Shown: positions 9,530 to 17,805 of the stretch, piece after piece
Layout: every line of letters starts with the position of its first letter
Numbering within the stretch: the stretch's first letter is position 1
Program-made: the position numbers and the translations under genes
Source: an uncultured Acidobacteriia bacterium
GTDB lineage: Bacteria > Acidobacteriota > Terriglobia > Bryobacterales > Bryobacteraceae
DNA: 64,000 nt
Assembly: GCA_903929755.1 (NCBI GenBank)
Contig: CAIYVZ010000084.1
Coordinates: 1-64,000 of the forward strand
Direction of reading: 5' to 3'
The notes under the pieces: model-generated
The model's database searches: none
What the model was told of the DNA's origin: nothing
What the model saw: the letters and a program-made list of their open reading frames with translations, nothing else

Positions 9530-9623
9530 GGACCATCGCCATCACTTTACCCGTAAGGATGTAGGCAGCCGCCAGCATGAGGACGGCGTAAGCGACAATC
9601 GCGGGGGCCAGCTTCTTATTCAT
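9420..9623 (-). CDS. Small two-helix membrane protein
   Basis: A 67-residue protein starting at ATG (MNKKLAPAIVAYAVLMLAAA). Two hydrophobic helices cover residues 6-22 and 28-42, followed by a charged helix and a Pro/Glu-rich tail (PVPEPPPES). An alternative TTG start lies two codons upstream. It overlaps the 3' end of the nucleotidyltransferase gene by 110 bp on the opposite strand. The clean amphiphilic pattern suggests it is coding. No family is recognised and the ribosome binding site is weak. Confidence 0.6.
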   Translation of the reverse strand: MNKKLAPAIVAYAVLMLAAAYILTGKVMAMVLILLAAMLAKTLIAVQQAKLKTLTDQAPVPEPPPES

Positions 9624-9644
9624 AAACAACTTGATTGTGACACG

Positions 9645-11426
9645 CTAACGCCTGACAACAACGGTTGAGGCCCAGGCACTGCTGCCTCTGGCATCCCACG
9701 CCTTGACGACGATGGTGTTGGTACCGACGTATAAAGGCACGCCTGCCGCGAGCCAGTTGGTGGTCCCCTGGGCAATGCCGGCCGCGCCTGCCGAGGTTTG
9801 CCAGGTGACGCGGGAGATGCCCGAGCCGGAAGCCGCAACGCCTCCCAGCGTGAGGGTGGCACCCGAGACTGTGGACGTGAGAGGGGCGGGGGTGCGGATG
9901 GCCACCGAGAGCGGCACGTTCGAGGTTGAGGGGGAAGCTGCGGCCGCCTGCCTGGTGACAGTAACGGCTGCGGCGGCGCTTTGCAGCGCGCCGTCATAGG
10001 CGTTGATGGAGATCGCGTTGTCACCGACGACCAGCGGAATGCCGGTCGTGTTCCAGGCCTGGGTCCGCAGCGTGGCCTTGCCGGTGGCGCCGCCCGAGGT
10101 TTGCCACTGCACGGTAACGGGAGCCTTGCCGCCTGTCGCGGTGCCGGACAGCGTGGTGGTTTCGCCTGTCGTCGAGACTGGAACCGCGTCCACAGTCAGG
10201 CGCAGCGCTGGTGGAGGGACCGGGTCTGTGGGTTGGGTAATGGGGGCGGGGGCGCTGCCGGCAGGCTTGCCATACAGGCTCTGGGCTGCGGCGATATCGT
10301 TGGCGGAGAGTGACGAATGGCTGTGATAGTAGGGGTACATCACGTCGCCCGGCTTGTCGGAATGGCCGAGGCCGATGGCGTGCCCCGCTTCGTGGAGCGC
10401 CACACTGAAGATGTCAGTATCGCCGCCCGCATGCCAGTTTTCATCGGCATCCAGATGCATGTCGCCGGCGAGGGTCTCGGCATTCACGGGAACCGGATAG
10501 AAGGTATGGGCCAGCGAGCCGGTGGGCCCGTCGAAGGGGTAGGAATCTCCGTGTGCGCCGCTGACGAACTTGATGAGGATATTGCGCGGTCCCCCCGGGT
10601 TGGTGCCGGGCTGGAAGGTGAGATTGGTGACTTGCGTCCATAAGCTCAGGGCGCGGAGAACTTCCGAACGGACGGTAAGCGCGGGTATTTTGGGGGTTAC
10701 AGAACCAAAGAGATAAGTGAGGTGGAGGAAGTGGTCCGCGTCGAGGTCCCAACCGTGGACGATGGTGGCGTATTGCCCGGCCATACCGTTGGTGGTTAAC
10801 ATGCCCGCGCAGGTGAGAAGGCCTTCCGGCGCGGTGTCTCCGGTCAGGTCCGGATCGGCGGGAAAGATGTAGGCGACCTCGTCGTAGACTGCCAGCTTTC
10901 GGAGCGCGGCAATATCTGCTGAGACGATGCCGTGCTGTGTCTGGAGGTACGGTACGCGCCGCAGTTCCACGCCTGCAGCACCGGCTACGGTGTCCTGTTG
11001 GCCGGGGGTGACATCGGAGTGAAATTCGATGAGCGCGAGGATCTGGTCGCCGTTCTGGTCGCCGTTCTGGCCGTTCGGGGTCAGGGCGGGACTGAGCTTG
11101 TCGGCAGCGTCCATCGGGCCGGCCCACGAGATACCCTCGCGAACGTTTACTTTACCGCCGGGCGCCGAGACAATGACGGCATTGTCGGGAAGGGCTCCCA
11201 CCACGCTGATGCCATCGCGTAACAGAGCGGCAACTTCCTCCGCGCCGGGAGGATGATCATACTGCAGGATTTTGTGGACGACCGAGGTATCCCTCAGGGC
11301 ATCGTCAACTGATTGAAGTTGTAGCGCGTCAGCCGTCGTGGCTAATGTGCGGGTCTTGAAATGTAAATCCTGACCCCAACACGCACAGGCCAACAGCAGT
11401 AAGCACCTCCGAAGGTACCTCTCCAT
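9645..11426 (-). CDS. Secreted matrixin-type zinc metalloprotease with C-terminal Ig-like modules
   Basis: A 593-residue protein. A signal peptide covers residues 1-18 and a propeptide-like region about 20-200. The metzincin catalytic domain (about 220-388) has zinc site HEAGHAIGLGH at 345-355 and Met-turn DVMYP at 361-365. After a Pro-rich linker come two similar ~90-residue Ig-like modules, each with a GG-x-V-TWQT/TVQWQTS strand and a closing 'W...G.PL.VG.N.I.V.A.D' segment. It is presumably an exported peptidase acting on extracellular protein. A short duplicated stretch encodes NGDQNGDQ near residue 121. The gene is divergent from thiD. Confidence 0.88.
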   Translation of the reverse strand: MERYLRRCLLLLACACWGQDLHFKTRTLATTADALQLQSVDDALRDTSVVHKILQYDHPPGAEEVAALLRDGISVVGALPDNAVIVSAPGGKVNVREGISWAGPMDAADKLSPALTPNGQNGDQNGDQILALIEFHSDVTPGQQDTVAGAAGVELRRVPYLQTQHGIVSADIAALRKLAVYDEVAYIFPADPDLTGDTAPEGLLTCAGMLTTNGMAGQYATIVHGWDLDADHFLHLTYLFGSVTPKIPALTVRSEVLRALSLWTQVTNLTFQPGTNPGGPRNILIKFVSGAHGDSYPFDGPTGSLAHTFYPVPVNAETLAGDMHLDADENWHAGGDTDIFSVALHEAGHAIGLGHSDKPGDVMYPYYHSHSSLSANDIAAAQSLYGKPAGSAPAPITQPTDPVPPPALRLTVDAVPVSTTGETTTLSGTATGGKAPVTVQWQTSGGATGKATLRTQAWNTTGIPLVVGDNAISINAYDGALQSAAAAVTVTRQAAAASPSTSNVPLSVAIRTPAPLTSTVSGATLTLGGVAASGSGISRVTWQTSAGAAGIAQGTTNWLAAGVPLYVGTNTIVVKAWDARGSSAWASTVVVRR

Positions 11427-11494
11427 GTATTAACATCTCCATGCATTAACATCGGTTCGGGTGAGCAGGGACTCTATACCTCCACGCGTTAATC
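11421..11494. repeat. Tandem 16-bp direct repeat plus a third related copy between divergent genes
   Basis: CTCCATGTATTAACAT (11421-11436) and CTCCATGCATTAACAT (11437-11452) are adjacent and differ at one base. A third related copy, CTCCACGCGTTAAT, lies at 11481-11494 just before thiD. The metalloprotease start codon falls inside the first repeat. The spacing suggests an operator or replication slippage; no regulator is assigned. Confidence 0.6.
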
Positions 11495-11508
11495 TGGAGA
11501 TGTCCCTT

Positions 11509-12318
11509 GTGAATAAGATCGCAGTAGCTCTCACCATAGCCGGGTCTGACCCCAGCGGCGGCGCCGGCGTTCAGGCTGATTTGAAGACGTTCCACCAGCA
11601 CCGCGTTTATGGCATGTCGGCCATCACGCTGGTCACGGTACAGAACACGGTGGGCGTGAGCCGCGTGGAATTGTTGTCGCCGGAACTGATTGCGCAGCAG
11701 CTTGAGGCGGTACTCCTCGATATCCCGCCCGATGCCGTGAAGACCGGGGCATTGGGCGGAATTGCGGCGATCGAGGTGATTGCAGCGGCCCGGTTCAACT
11801 GCCCCTTGATTGTGGACCCGGTGATGATCAGTAAACACGGTGCTCCGTTGATGGCGGAAGCGGCGCGTGAAGCCCTGAAGACGCTGCTGCTGCCGAGGGC
11901 AACGCTGGTGACGCCGAATTTGCATGAAGCCGAGGCGATTACCGGGATGGTGGTGGATTCGGTTGAGTCCATGAAGGAAGCGGCTCGCCGGATTCAGGGG
12001 ATGGGGTCGAAGGCGGTGCTGGTGAAGGGCGGGCACCTGGAGGGCGACGCCATTGATGTCCTGCTGGCGGATGGGGTGTTTACGGAGTTCTGTTCAGTGC
12101 GGTTCCCGACGCAACACACGCACGGCACCGGGTGCACCTATTCCGCCGCGATTACGGCCCTAACGGCTCGTGGTTTGGGGCTGGTGGAGGCGGTTTCGGC
12201 GGCTAAGAACTTCATTACCGAGGCAATTCGAACGGCACCCGGCCTGGGTTCTGGTTCCGGTCCGGTGAATCATTTGGCGGGTTCGATATACGCGTTCGAT
12301 ACAATCAAGGTTTCATGA
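11509..12318 (+). CDS. thiD: Hydroxymethylpyrimidine/phosphomethylpyrimidine kinase
   Basis: A 269-residue ribokinase-fold enzyme that phosphorylates HMP and HMP-P in thiamine biosynthesis. Diagnostic segments are ALTIAGSDPSGGAGVQADLK near the N-terminus, VTVQNT, DPVMISKHG, the anion-hole region THGTGCTYSAAI and the usual C-terminal AKNFI. The GTG at 11509 is chosen because GGAG lies nine bases upstream; an ATG at 11500 and a GTG at 11461 are possible but worse placed. No TPP riboswitch motif is visible upstream. Its stop overlaps the next start in an ATGA. Confidence 0.95.
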   Translation: MNKIAVALTIAGSDPSGGAGVQADLKTFHQHRVYGMSAITLVTVQNTVGVSRVELLSPELIAQQLEAVLLDIPPDAVKTGALGGIAAIEVIAAARFNCPLIVDPVMISKHGAPLMAEAAREALKTLLLPRATLVTPNLHEAEAITGMVVDSVESMKEAARRIQGMGSKAVLVKGGHLEGDAIDVLLADGVFTEFCSVRFPTQHTHGTGCTYSAAITALTARGLGLVEAVSAAKNFITEAIRTAPGLGSGSGPVNHLAGSIYAFDTIKVS

Positions 12319-12530
12319 CCAAAGTCCAGAAGCGTTTCCAGCTCCAAAAGCCACTCGACGAAGCTCTGATGCAGCAGATTGCTGATGCCCACTCGATCTA
12401 TGGCATCGAACGTATCGTGATCGGCAGCTCGAACCAGGATCTGCTGGTGGAATTTGACGCCACGCGACTGCGCGCGGCCAACGTGGAAGCGGCTCTGCAG
12501 CAGGCCGGTATTCCGGCCCAGGTAATTTAG
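12315..12530 (+). CDS. Small conserved-looking protein translationally coupled to thiD
   Basis: A 71-residue soluble alpha/beta protein (MTKVQKRFQLQKPLDEALMQ). Its ATG overlaps the thiD stop (ATGA), so the two are almost certainly co-translated. The pattern, with a beta strand around IERIVIG and QDLLVEF and a final helix with 'AGIP', resembles a small ferredoxin-like fold. No family is recognised. Possible roles in thiamine metabolism are guessed from context only. It converges with the next gene with a 4-bp overlap. Confidence 0.75.
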   Translation: MTKVQKRFQLQKPLDEALMQQIADAHSIYGIERIVIGSSNQDLLVEFDATRLRAANVEAALQQAGIPAQVI

Positions 12531-13306
12531 CCCCGCCGCCTGGTAGTTGCACGAAGAGCCATCAGGGCCAGGCCGCAAACCAGTAAAGAGACTGATCCCG
12601 GTTCGGGAATTCCGGGGCCCAATTCCACTTCTCTGTCATCAAGGGTGACGCCGTCAACGGCCAAGCCGGAATCGAACGCGGTGTCTGTGGCGTTGGTCGC
12701 GCCTATCGCGAGATAGTAATTTCCTGCCGCCGTCACGGTGTACCGGGAATTGACCCAGCCCGTGTTGCCGCAGCCGGGACCGTAACAAGAGCCAGAATCC
12801 GGGCCCAACTCTTCCCACGTTGTTCCTGTGATGAGCGAGACGCTGGACGGACTGAGCACTGCGGCATTGGGGGGCAGGCCAAAGCCGGGAAATATGGGAC
12901 CTGAGGCGTTCGTTCGTGCGGCGAACAACTGCGCGACCTGACTGTCCGTAGCGGCGTCAATCAACGCCGCCCAGCCATAGTCAGGGAATGTCTCGGTGCC
13001 ATCGGAGGTGAGATAGAGAAAGTTAAACTCCAGCAGCGAACCTGAGTCAGCGGTAAAGACAGCCGACGTCAGGATGGAGCCGTTCGTATCCTCCAACTGG
13101 AAGCCAATTGGTAGCGAGCCACCGGCCAAGGGGCCTTCATAGGTGGTGATGTATTGGTAGGGGCTCCCCGTCGGCGTAGTGGGGACATCGCCATTGGCAA
13201 TTCCACTGCCGCAGGTGCCAAAGCACGAGCCTGGGGTCAAAGCGGCGGCGTTCGCCCCCATAGAAGCAGTCAGGCTCAGACAACACAACCACGCGAGTTT
13301 TTTCAT
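12527..13306 (-). CDS. PEP-CTERM sorting domain protein
   Basis: A 259-residue exported protein. A signal peptide (MKKLAWLCCLSLTASMGANA) is followed by a Gly/Thr/Ser-rich beta domain, a cysteine-rich stretch (SGSCYGPGCG), and a C-terminal sorting signal: IPEPG, a hydrophobic helix and the basic tail TTRRRG. PEP-CTERM proteins are handled by an exosortase and placed at the surface or in exopolysaccharide. No exosortase gene is in the window. GGAGG lies just upstream of the ATG. A second PEP-CTERM protein lies at 40.5 kb. Confidence 0.85.
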   Translation of the reverse strand: MKKLAWLCCLSLTASMGANAAALTPGSCFGTCGSGIANGDVPTTPTGSPYQYITTYEGPLAGGSLPIGFQLEDTNGSILTSAVFTADSGSLLEFNFLYLTSDGTETFPDYGWAALIDAATDSQVAQLFAARTNASGPIFPGFGLPPNAAVLSPSSVSLITGTTWEELGPDSGSCYGPGCGNTGWVNSRYTVTAAGNYYLAIGATNATDTAFDSGLAVDGVTLDDREVELGPGIPEPGSVSLLVCGLALMALRATTRRRG

Positions 13307-13488
13307 TTCGGATCCTCCGTAAAAACGCTGGATCCGACTGCATCAGGAAGGTTTTGTCGTTATTCGGGTTCTGTCAGAAAGCACGACAGAGACCGTCCTG
13401 CTGCTCAGCGCGGTTAGAGAAAACGGCGATGAATCATGCAATAGGATCTACCGAGAGTGTAGGCCTGTTTCCGACTGGTGTAAAGGTG

Positions 13489-14718
13489 TTACGCCCACCA
13501 CTTCTCGCCTGGGGCGAGGTGGGCCTTGACGGTGTCCGGATTCAGGTCGATTCCGAGACCCGGTTTTGAGGTGTTTACCTGCACGAATCCCTTCTGAATA
13601 TACGAGCCTTCGAGGGCGAGGAGTTGGTCCATCCAACCTCCGACGCCTGTGATGGTTTCGCAGCACAGGAAGTCTCTGATGGCTCCGGCCCACTGGCAAT
13701 TCGCCCAGGTATGTAGTTGGCTGGCGGTGTTGTGGGTGGCCATCGGCAGACCGTAGGTTGCGGCCATATCGGCGATGCGTTTGGTTTCGAGGAAGCCGCC
13801 GGAGTTGCGCAGATCCGGGTTGAGAATGTCCGCGCCCTGGTTGGTGATGAAGTCTCGAAAACCTTCGCGGCGGGCGAGGTTTTCTCCGGTGCAGATCGGC
13901 ACTTTCGAACTGTAGACGAGGCGCTTCCAGGAGTCGGAATAATCGACTCCGAGAGGGTCTTCCAGCCACAGAGGCTTGATGGGCGCGACGGCTTCGGCGA
14001 TCTGGATTGAGGTGCGCAGGTCGTATTCCCAGTGGCAGTGGACCATGATGTCGTGGTCCCACCCGATGGCTTCGCGGCAGTTTTCGAAGCCTTGCGCGGC
14101 ATCGCGGAGTTGTTTGGTGGAGAGCGTTCGGTCAGTGGCGTGTTGCAGGCCAAATTTGTGGCCGGTGAAACCGCTCTTGTCTTCTTTGATCTTCGCGGCC
14201 CATTCGCGGCAGGAGGCTTTGTCGAGCATGTCGCGCGGGGCTTCGTGGTCATAGACGCGGACCTTGTCGCGGAAGGCTCCACCCAGCAGGATGGTGACGG
14301 GCTGGCCGAGGAGTTTTCCGGCCAGGTCCCAGAGCGCCATTTCGATTCCGCTGGCGGCGCGCAGAAAGTTGTGAGCGGAGCCATCGGTACGGGTTCCGCT
14401 CAGGTTCTTTGTGCCCTCGCCCAGGTGGGTGTAGAGCGTGTCGATTTCGAGGGGATCTTTGCCCAGGAGCCAGGGCTTCAGGTCGAGGATCTGCTCTTTG
14501 ACACCGACGGCGGGCGTGCCGTAAGCTTCGGCGATGCCGTAGGTGCCGTCATCGGCGGTCACCTTCACCAGCACGTAGGTGCGGGGACCGGTGAGCGTCA
14601 TGGTCTGGACATCGCGGATCTTGTAGCGGCGACGTTCCGGGGCGGCAAGGGCTTCGAAGGCGGGGAGCAGCGCGGCACCTCCGAGAACTTTGCCGAACTG
14701 CCGTCTGGAGAGGGACAT
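13489..14718 (-). CDS. Enolase-superfamily sugar-acid dehydratase-like protein with Tat leader
   Basis: The ATG at 14718 gives 409 residues beginning MSLSRRQFGKVLGG, a classic twin-arginine leader; an upstream ATG would overlap the dehydratase gene. The capping domain is followed by a barrel with ligand positions in HDIMVHCHWEYD, LWLEDPLG and CTGENLARREGF, and a histidine in MATHNTAS. The gene lies 14 bp downstream of an IlvD/Edd sugar-acid dehydratase and is probably co-transcribed, which supports a role in uronic or aldonic acid use. Tat export of such an enzyme is unusual outside these bacteria. Confidence 0.88.
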   Translation of the reverse strand: MSLSRRQFGKVLGGAALLPAFEALAAPERRRYKIRDVQTMTLTGPRTYVLVKVTADDGTYGIAEAYGTPAVGVKEQILDLKPWLLGKDPLEIDTLYTHLGEGTKNLSGTRTDGSAHNFLRAASGIEMALWDLAGKLLGQPVTILLGGAFRDKVRVYDHEAPRDMLDKASCREWAAKIKEDKSGFTGHKFGLQHATDRTLSTKQLRDAAQGFENCREAIGWDHDIMVHCHWEYDLRTSIQIAEAVAPIKPLWLEDPLGVDYSDSWKRLVYSSKVPICTGENLARREGFRDFITNQGADILNPDLRNSGGFLETKRIADMAATYGLPMATHNTASQLHTWANCQWAGAIRDFLCCETITGVGGWMDQLLALEGSYIQKGFVQVNTSKPGLGIDLNPDTVKAHLAPGEKWWA

Positions 14719-14732
14719 GCGCTGACCGCCTT

Positions 14733-16454
14733 CTAGTGAATTTCGGGCTCGGGCCACGGGACGCGCTTTTCGAGGAAGTCGAAGTCGCAGCCTTCGTGAG
14801 CCTGAGTTACCCGCTCAGCATATAACGCCAGATAGCCGCGCGTATACTTCGGCTCGGGTTTCACCCATTCGGCGCGGCGGCGGGCAAGTTCTTCGTCGTC
14901 GATCAGGATGTCGAGGCGGCGGTTGGGAACGTCGAGGCAGATGGGGTCTCCGTCTCTCACCAGCGCCAGATTACCTCCGATCCAGCTTTCCGGGGACACG
15001 TGCAGAACGCAGGTTCCATACGCGGTGCCGCTCATGCGAGCGTCGGAGATGCGGACCATATCCCGCACACCGAGCGACAGCAGTTTCTTCGGGATCGGCA
15101 ACATGCCCCATTCGGGCATACCGGGACCACCGAGCGGACCGGCGTTTTGCAGGACGAGGACTGAATCGGGCGTGACTTCCAGGTCGTCACGGTTGATGCG
15201 TGCGTCCATGTCGTTGTAGTCCTTGAAAACCACAGCGGGACCGGTGTGGGTAAGCAGGTTTTCGCTGGCAGCGGAGGTCTTGATGACGCCTCCATCGGGG
15301 CAGAGGTTGCCGTAAAGGACCGCAGTGCCGCCGCTCGAAACCATGGGGTTTTCGCGGGTGCGGATGACTTCATCGTTGTAAGTGGGAGCCCCGGCGTTGT
15401 TCTCGCCGAGAGACTTGCCGTTGACGGTGATGGCGTCCGTATGCAGCAGGTCCTCAATGCGGGCCATCAGGGCGCGCAGGCCTCCGGCGTAGAAGAAATC
15501 CTCCATCAGGAAACGGCCGGAAGGGCGGATATCGGCCAGCACCGGGACGCGGCGGGAAATTTCGTCGAAGACGGTGATGGGAAGGTCAATATTCGCCCGG
15601 CGGGCCATGGCGACGAGGTGGATAAAGGCGTTGGTGGAGCCGCCGATAGCCATATCGACGGCGATGGCGTTTTCAAACGACTGGCGCGTGAGGAAGGTGG
15701 AGGGTTTCAGGTCATCCCAGACCATCTGGACGGCGCGCTCGCCGCATTCCATGGCCATGCGGACGTGGTTGGAATCGGGCGCGGGGATGGACGACGCGCC
15801 GGGGAGGGTAAAGCCGATCGCTTCGGCGAGGGCCGTCATGGTGGCGGCGGTGCCCATGGTCATGCAGAAGCCGGGGGAGCGGGCGATGCCGTTTTCGATG
15901 TTGCCCCAGTCCTCCTCGGTGATGTTGCCGGCGCAGCGTTCGGTCCAGAACTTCCAGAGGTCGGTGCCGGAGCCGAGGGGTTTGCCGCCCCAGTTGCCGC
16001 GGAGCATGGGGCCGGCGGGAAAGAAGATGCTGGGCAGGTCGATGGAGATGGCACCCATGAGGAGGCCGGGGGTGGTTTTGTCGCAACCGCCCATCAGGAC
16101 CGCGCCGTCGATGGGGAGACTGCGCATAGCTTCTTCCACGTCCATGGCGAGGAGGTTGCGATAGAGCATGGGGCTGGGCTTGGCGTAGGTTTCGGAGATG
16201 GAGAAGGCCGGGATTTCGACGGGGAAGCCGCCCGCTTTCCAGACCCCGCGTTTGACGGCCTCGGCGCGCTCGCGGAGGTGGTAGTGGCAGGGGTTAATTT
16301 CGCTCCAGGTGTTGATGATGGCGATGACGGGCTTGCCGGTGAAGTCCTCTGTGCGGAAACCGGGCTGCTTCATGCGGGAGCGGTGGCTGAAGCCGCGCAT
16401 GTTGTCGGGGCCGAACCAGCGGTAACTACGGAGTTCCTCGGGGCTTTTGGGCAT
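14733..16454 (-). CDS. IlvD/Edd-family dehydratase, L-arabinonate/pentonate dehydratase-like
   Basis: A 573-residue Fe-S dehydratase. The N-terminus YRWFGPDNMRGFSHRSRMKQ closely recalls L-arabinonate-type sugar-acid dehydratases rather than valine-pathway IlvD. The cluster-ligand region is LMGGCDKTTPG, with further conserved stretches SISETYAKPSPM, AIGGSTNAFIH and NAGPLGGPGMPEWGM. It would remove water from an aldonate to give a 2-keto-3-deoxy acid. It is the first gene of a two-gene unit with the Tat-type enolase-superfamily protein. The exact aldonate cannot be read from sequence. Confidence 0.9.
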   Translation of the reverse strand: MPKSPEELRSYRWFGPDNMRGFSHRSRMKQPGFRTEDFTGKPVIAIINTWSEINPCHYHLRERAEAVKRGVWKAGGFPVEIPAFSISETYAKPSPMLYRNLLAMDVEEAMRSLPIDGAVLMGGCDKTTPGLLMGAISIDLPSIFFPAGPMLRGNWGGKPLGSGTDLWKFWTERCAGNITEEDWGNIENGIARSPGFCMTMGTAATMTALAEAIGFTLPGASSIPAPDSNHVRMAMECGERAVQMVWDDLKPSTFLTRQSFENAIAVDMAIGGSTNAFIHLVAMARRANIDLPITVFDEISRRVPVLADIRPSGRFLMEDFFYAGGLRALMARIEDLLHTDAITVNGKSLGENNAGAPTYNDEVIRTRENPMVSSGGTAVLYGNLCPDGGVIKTSAASENLLTHTGPAVVFKDYNDMDARINRDDLEVTPDSVLVLQNAGPLGGPGMPEWGMLPIPKKLLSLGVRDMVRISDARMSGTAYGTCVLHVSPESWIGGNLALVRDGDPICLDVPNRRLDILIDDEELARRRAEWVKPEPKYTRGYLALYAERVTQAHEGCDFDFLEKRVPWPEPEIH

Positions 16455-16580
16455 GTCTTGTTTATGATATCGGGCGGGGCGTGAGGTAGTGATGGGGGGG
16501 CGGTTGCTTTGTTCGATAGTGGGCCACGGGGCACCATCCGACTTGGAGTACGGCCACGAGATGCGCTGAAATCAAGATTC

Positions 16581-16900
16581 ATGAAATTGTCGGCCATACG
16601 GCGAGCGTTCTTGATCGGCTGTGTCTTTCTTGTGCTCGGGGCACCGGTGTCAGCGCAGGCGCAGCAGGATGAATTCGTGAAGTGGACCTGGGAACACGCG
16701 ATTCCCTGATCCGCGATCGAGGCTGGAGCCGACTTGAGGGATCTCTTACCGCTCGAGGCCGTCATCGGTTCTGCGAGGGTAATGGCACTCGGCGAACCTA
16801 CACATGGTGCCTGCGAGCCGCTCGCCTTCCGGAATCGGGTGATACGTTTCCTCGTCGAACGGATGGGATTCACAGCTGGGGCTTTGGCCAGTTCGGCGAG
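16581..16900 (+). pseudogene. Erythromycin esterase-like gene remnant (in-frame stop, 3' truncated)
   Basis: The frame opens with a signal peptide (MKLSAIRRAFLIGCVFLVLG) and continues FVKWTWEHAIP, then hits TGA at 16707-16709. The same frame then reads on with RDLLPLEAVIGSARVMALGEPTHG and FRNRVIRFLVERMGFTAG, matching the N-terminal part of the erythromycin esterase/succinoglycan-type family (GE-THG motif). Homology fades near 16890, far short of the ~400 residues expected. This is a decayed, truncated gene. The rest of the 16455-17125 gap shows no recognisable coding sequence. Confidence 0.7.
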
Positions 16901-17125
16901 AATCGCGGGTTGGTCGGTTGGAGGCGCAGGTATAATTCTGACCCGGCGCGGCGGCGAAAGATCCGCTTTTACCGCATTGACCGCGGAGTCAGTTTTCGGG
17001 ATGGGTGTTTTTTCGTCTGCCCCGGCGTGAATTCTCCGCACCGGATACTGGACCGATGCACCGTCCCTGATATCGGCACTGAGACCGCGATCCACTGGCA
17101 CGTGCTCGTTACCCGCTGTGCGTTA

Positions 17126-17458
17126 TCAGAGCTGCATGATCTGCCTGAGTCCATCCTCAAGTGCCGCCATCTCATCCGCCGTGACTATGCCCAGTCGATT
17201 TCGCAGGCGTTCCTTTGCCACCGCTCGGATTTGGTCACTCACAGCAACTACAGTATGCCCATCGCAGGAGACCGGGATCAGGATCGGCGGGCTGGCCTTC
17301 GGCGAACTCGACAGCGGGACAACGATCACGGTCCTGCGCCTCTCATTGAGGACCTTCGCCGAAATCACAACGCAGGGGCGAGTCTTGCGAATCTCCGAAC
17401 CGAGCGTCGGATCCAGGGCTACCCACCAGATTTCACCACGCTCCGGGATCACTTCCAT
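17126..17458 (-). CDS. mazF: MazF/PemK-type toxin endoribonuclease
   Basis: A 110-residue PemK-like protein. It has PERGEIWWVALDPTLGSE at the N-terminus, the RPCVVIS core, VIVVPLSSSP and the conserved DQIRAVAKERL near residue 75. Toxins of this fold cleave mRNA and are blocked by a partner antitoxin. It overlaps the upstream antitoxin gene by 10 bp, the typical antitoxin-first order. All fold-defining segments are present, so it looks intact. Confidence 0.92.
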   Translation of the reverse strand: MEVIPERGEIWWVALDPTLGSEIRKTRPCVVISAKVLNERRRTVIVVPLSSSPKASPPILIPVSCDGHTVVAVSDQIRAVAKERLRNRLGIVTADEMAALEDGLRQIMQL

Positions 17459-17685
17459 GGCTCTGCCATTTCGTCGCCGATTCCGTCAAATTCCTTCTCA
17501 ATTTCGGCCACGTCCAGGTCCTGATTCGCGATCTCGCAGGCACGGATCAGCGCGGCGTCGCGCTCTTGCAGTCTTGCAGCCAGCGCTTCACTTGCAAAAC
17601 GTGAGCGGTCACGAGAAGCAACCCTTCGCAGAAGCTGCGCAGCCAGCGACTCGGGTATGCTGAAGGTCATCTTCTTCGTTGCCAT
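17449..17685 (-). CDS. MazE/ribbon-helix-helix-type antitoxin
   Basis: A 78-residue protein from the ATG at 17685 (MATKKMTFSIPESLAAQLL). The N-terminal strand TFSIPESL and following helices fit a ribbon-helix-helix DNA-binding domain. The acidic C-terminus (DVAEIEKEFDGIGDEMAEPW) would wrap the MazF toxin encoded immediately downstream. A frame from 17709 exists but runs through the putative operator repeats, so the shorter start is preferred. Confidence 0.88.
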   Translation of the reverse strand: MATKKMTFSIPESLAAQLLRRVASRDRSRFASEALAARLQERDAALIRACEIANQDLDVAEIEKEFDGIGDEMAEPWK

Positions 17686-17714
17686 AAGTCCATAATACCC
17701 GAAAGTCATAATAC
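17686..17714 (-). promoter_or_regulatory. Candidate autoregulatory operator of the MazEF operon (direct repeats)
   Basis: AAGTCCATAATAC (17686-17698) and AAGTCATAATAC (17703-17714) are near-identical direct repeats directly upstream of the antitoxin start. On the coding strand each contains TATTAT, which could also serve as a -10 element. Toxin-antitoxin operons are commonly repressed by the antitoxin at such repeats; binding is inferred. Confidence 0.5.
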
Positions 17715-17805
17715 TGGGGACTGGGGCGTTACCTCATGCAGCCACAAGTTGTTGACTATACTAGCCCGGGGCAGGTTCTTGGGGAATCGGCGCCGACTTC
17801 AAAGG

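Noticed and set aside
11427-11508. TPP riboswitch upstream of thiD
   Set aside because: No CUGAGA/ACCUGA core motifs; only short direct repeats are present.
15246-16484. 412-codon plus-strand frame opposite the IlvD/Edd dehydratase
   Set aside because: Gly/Ala/Asp-rich shadow; the minus-strand enzyme is clearly recognisable.
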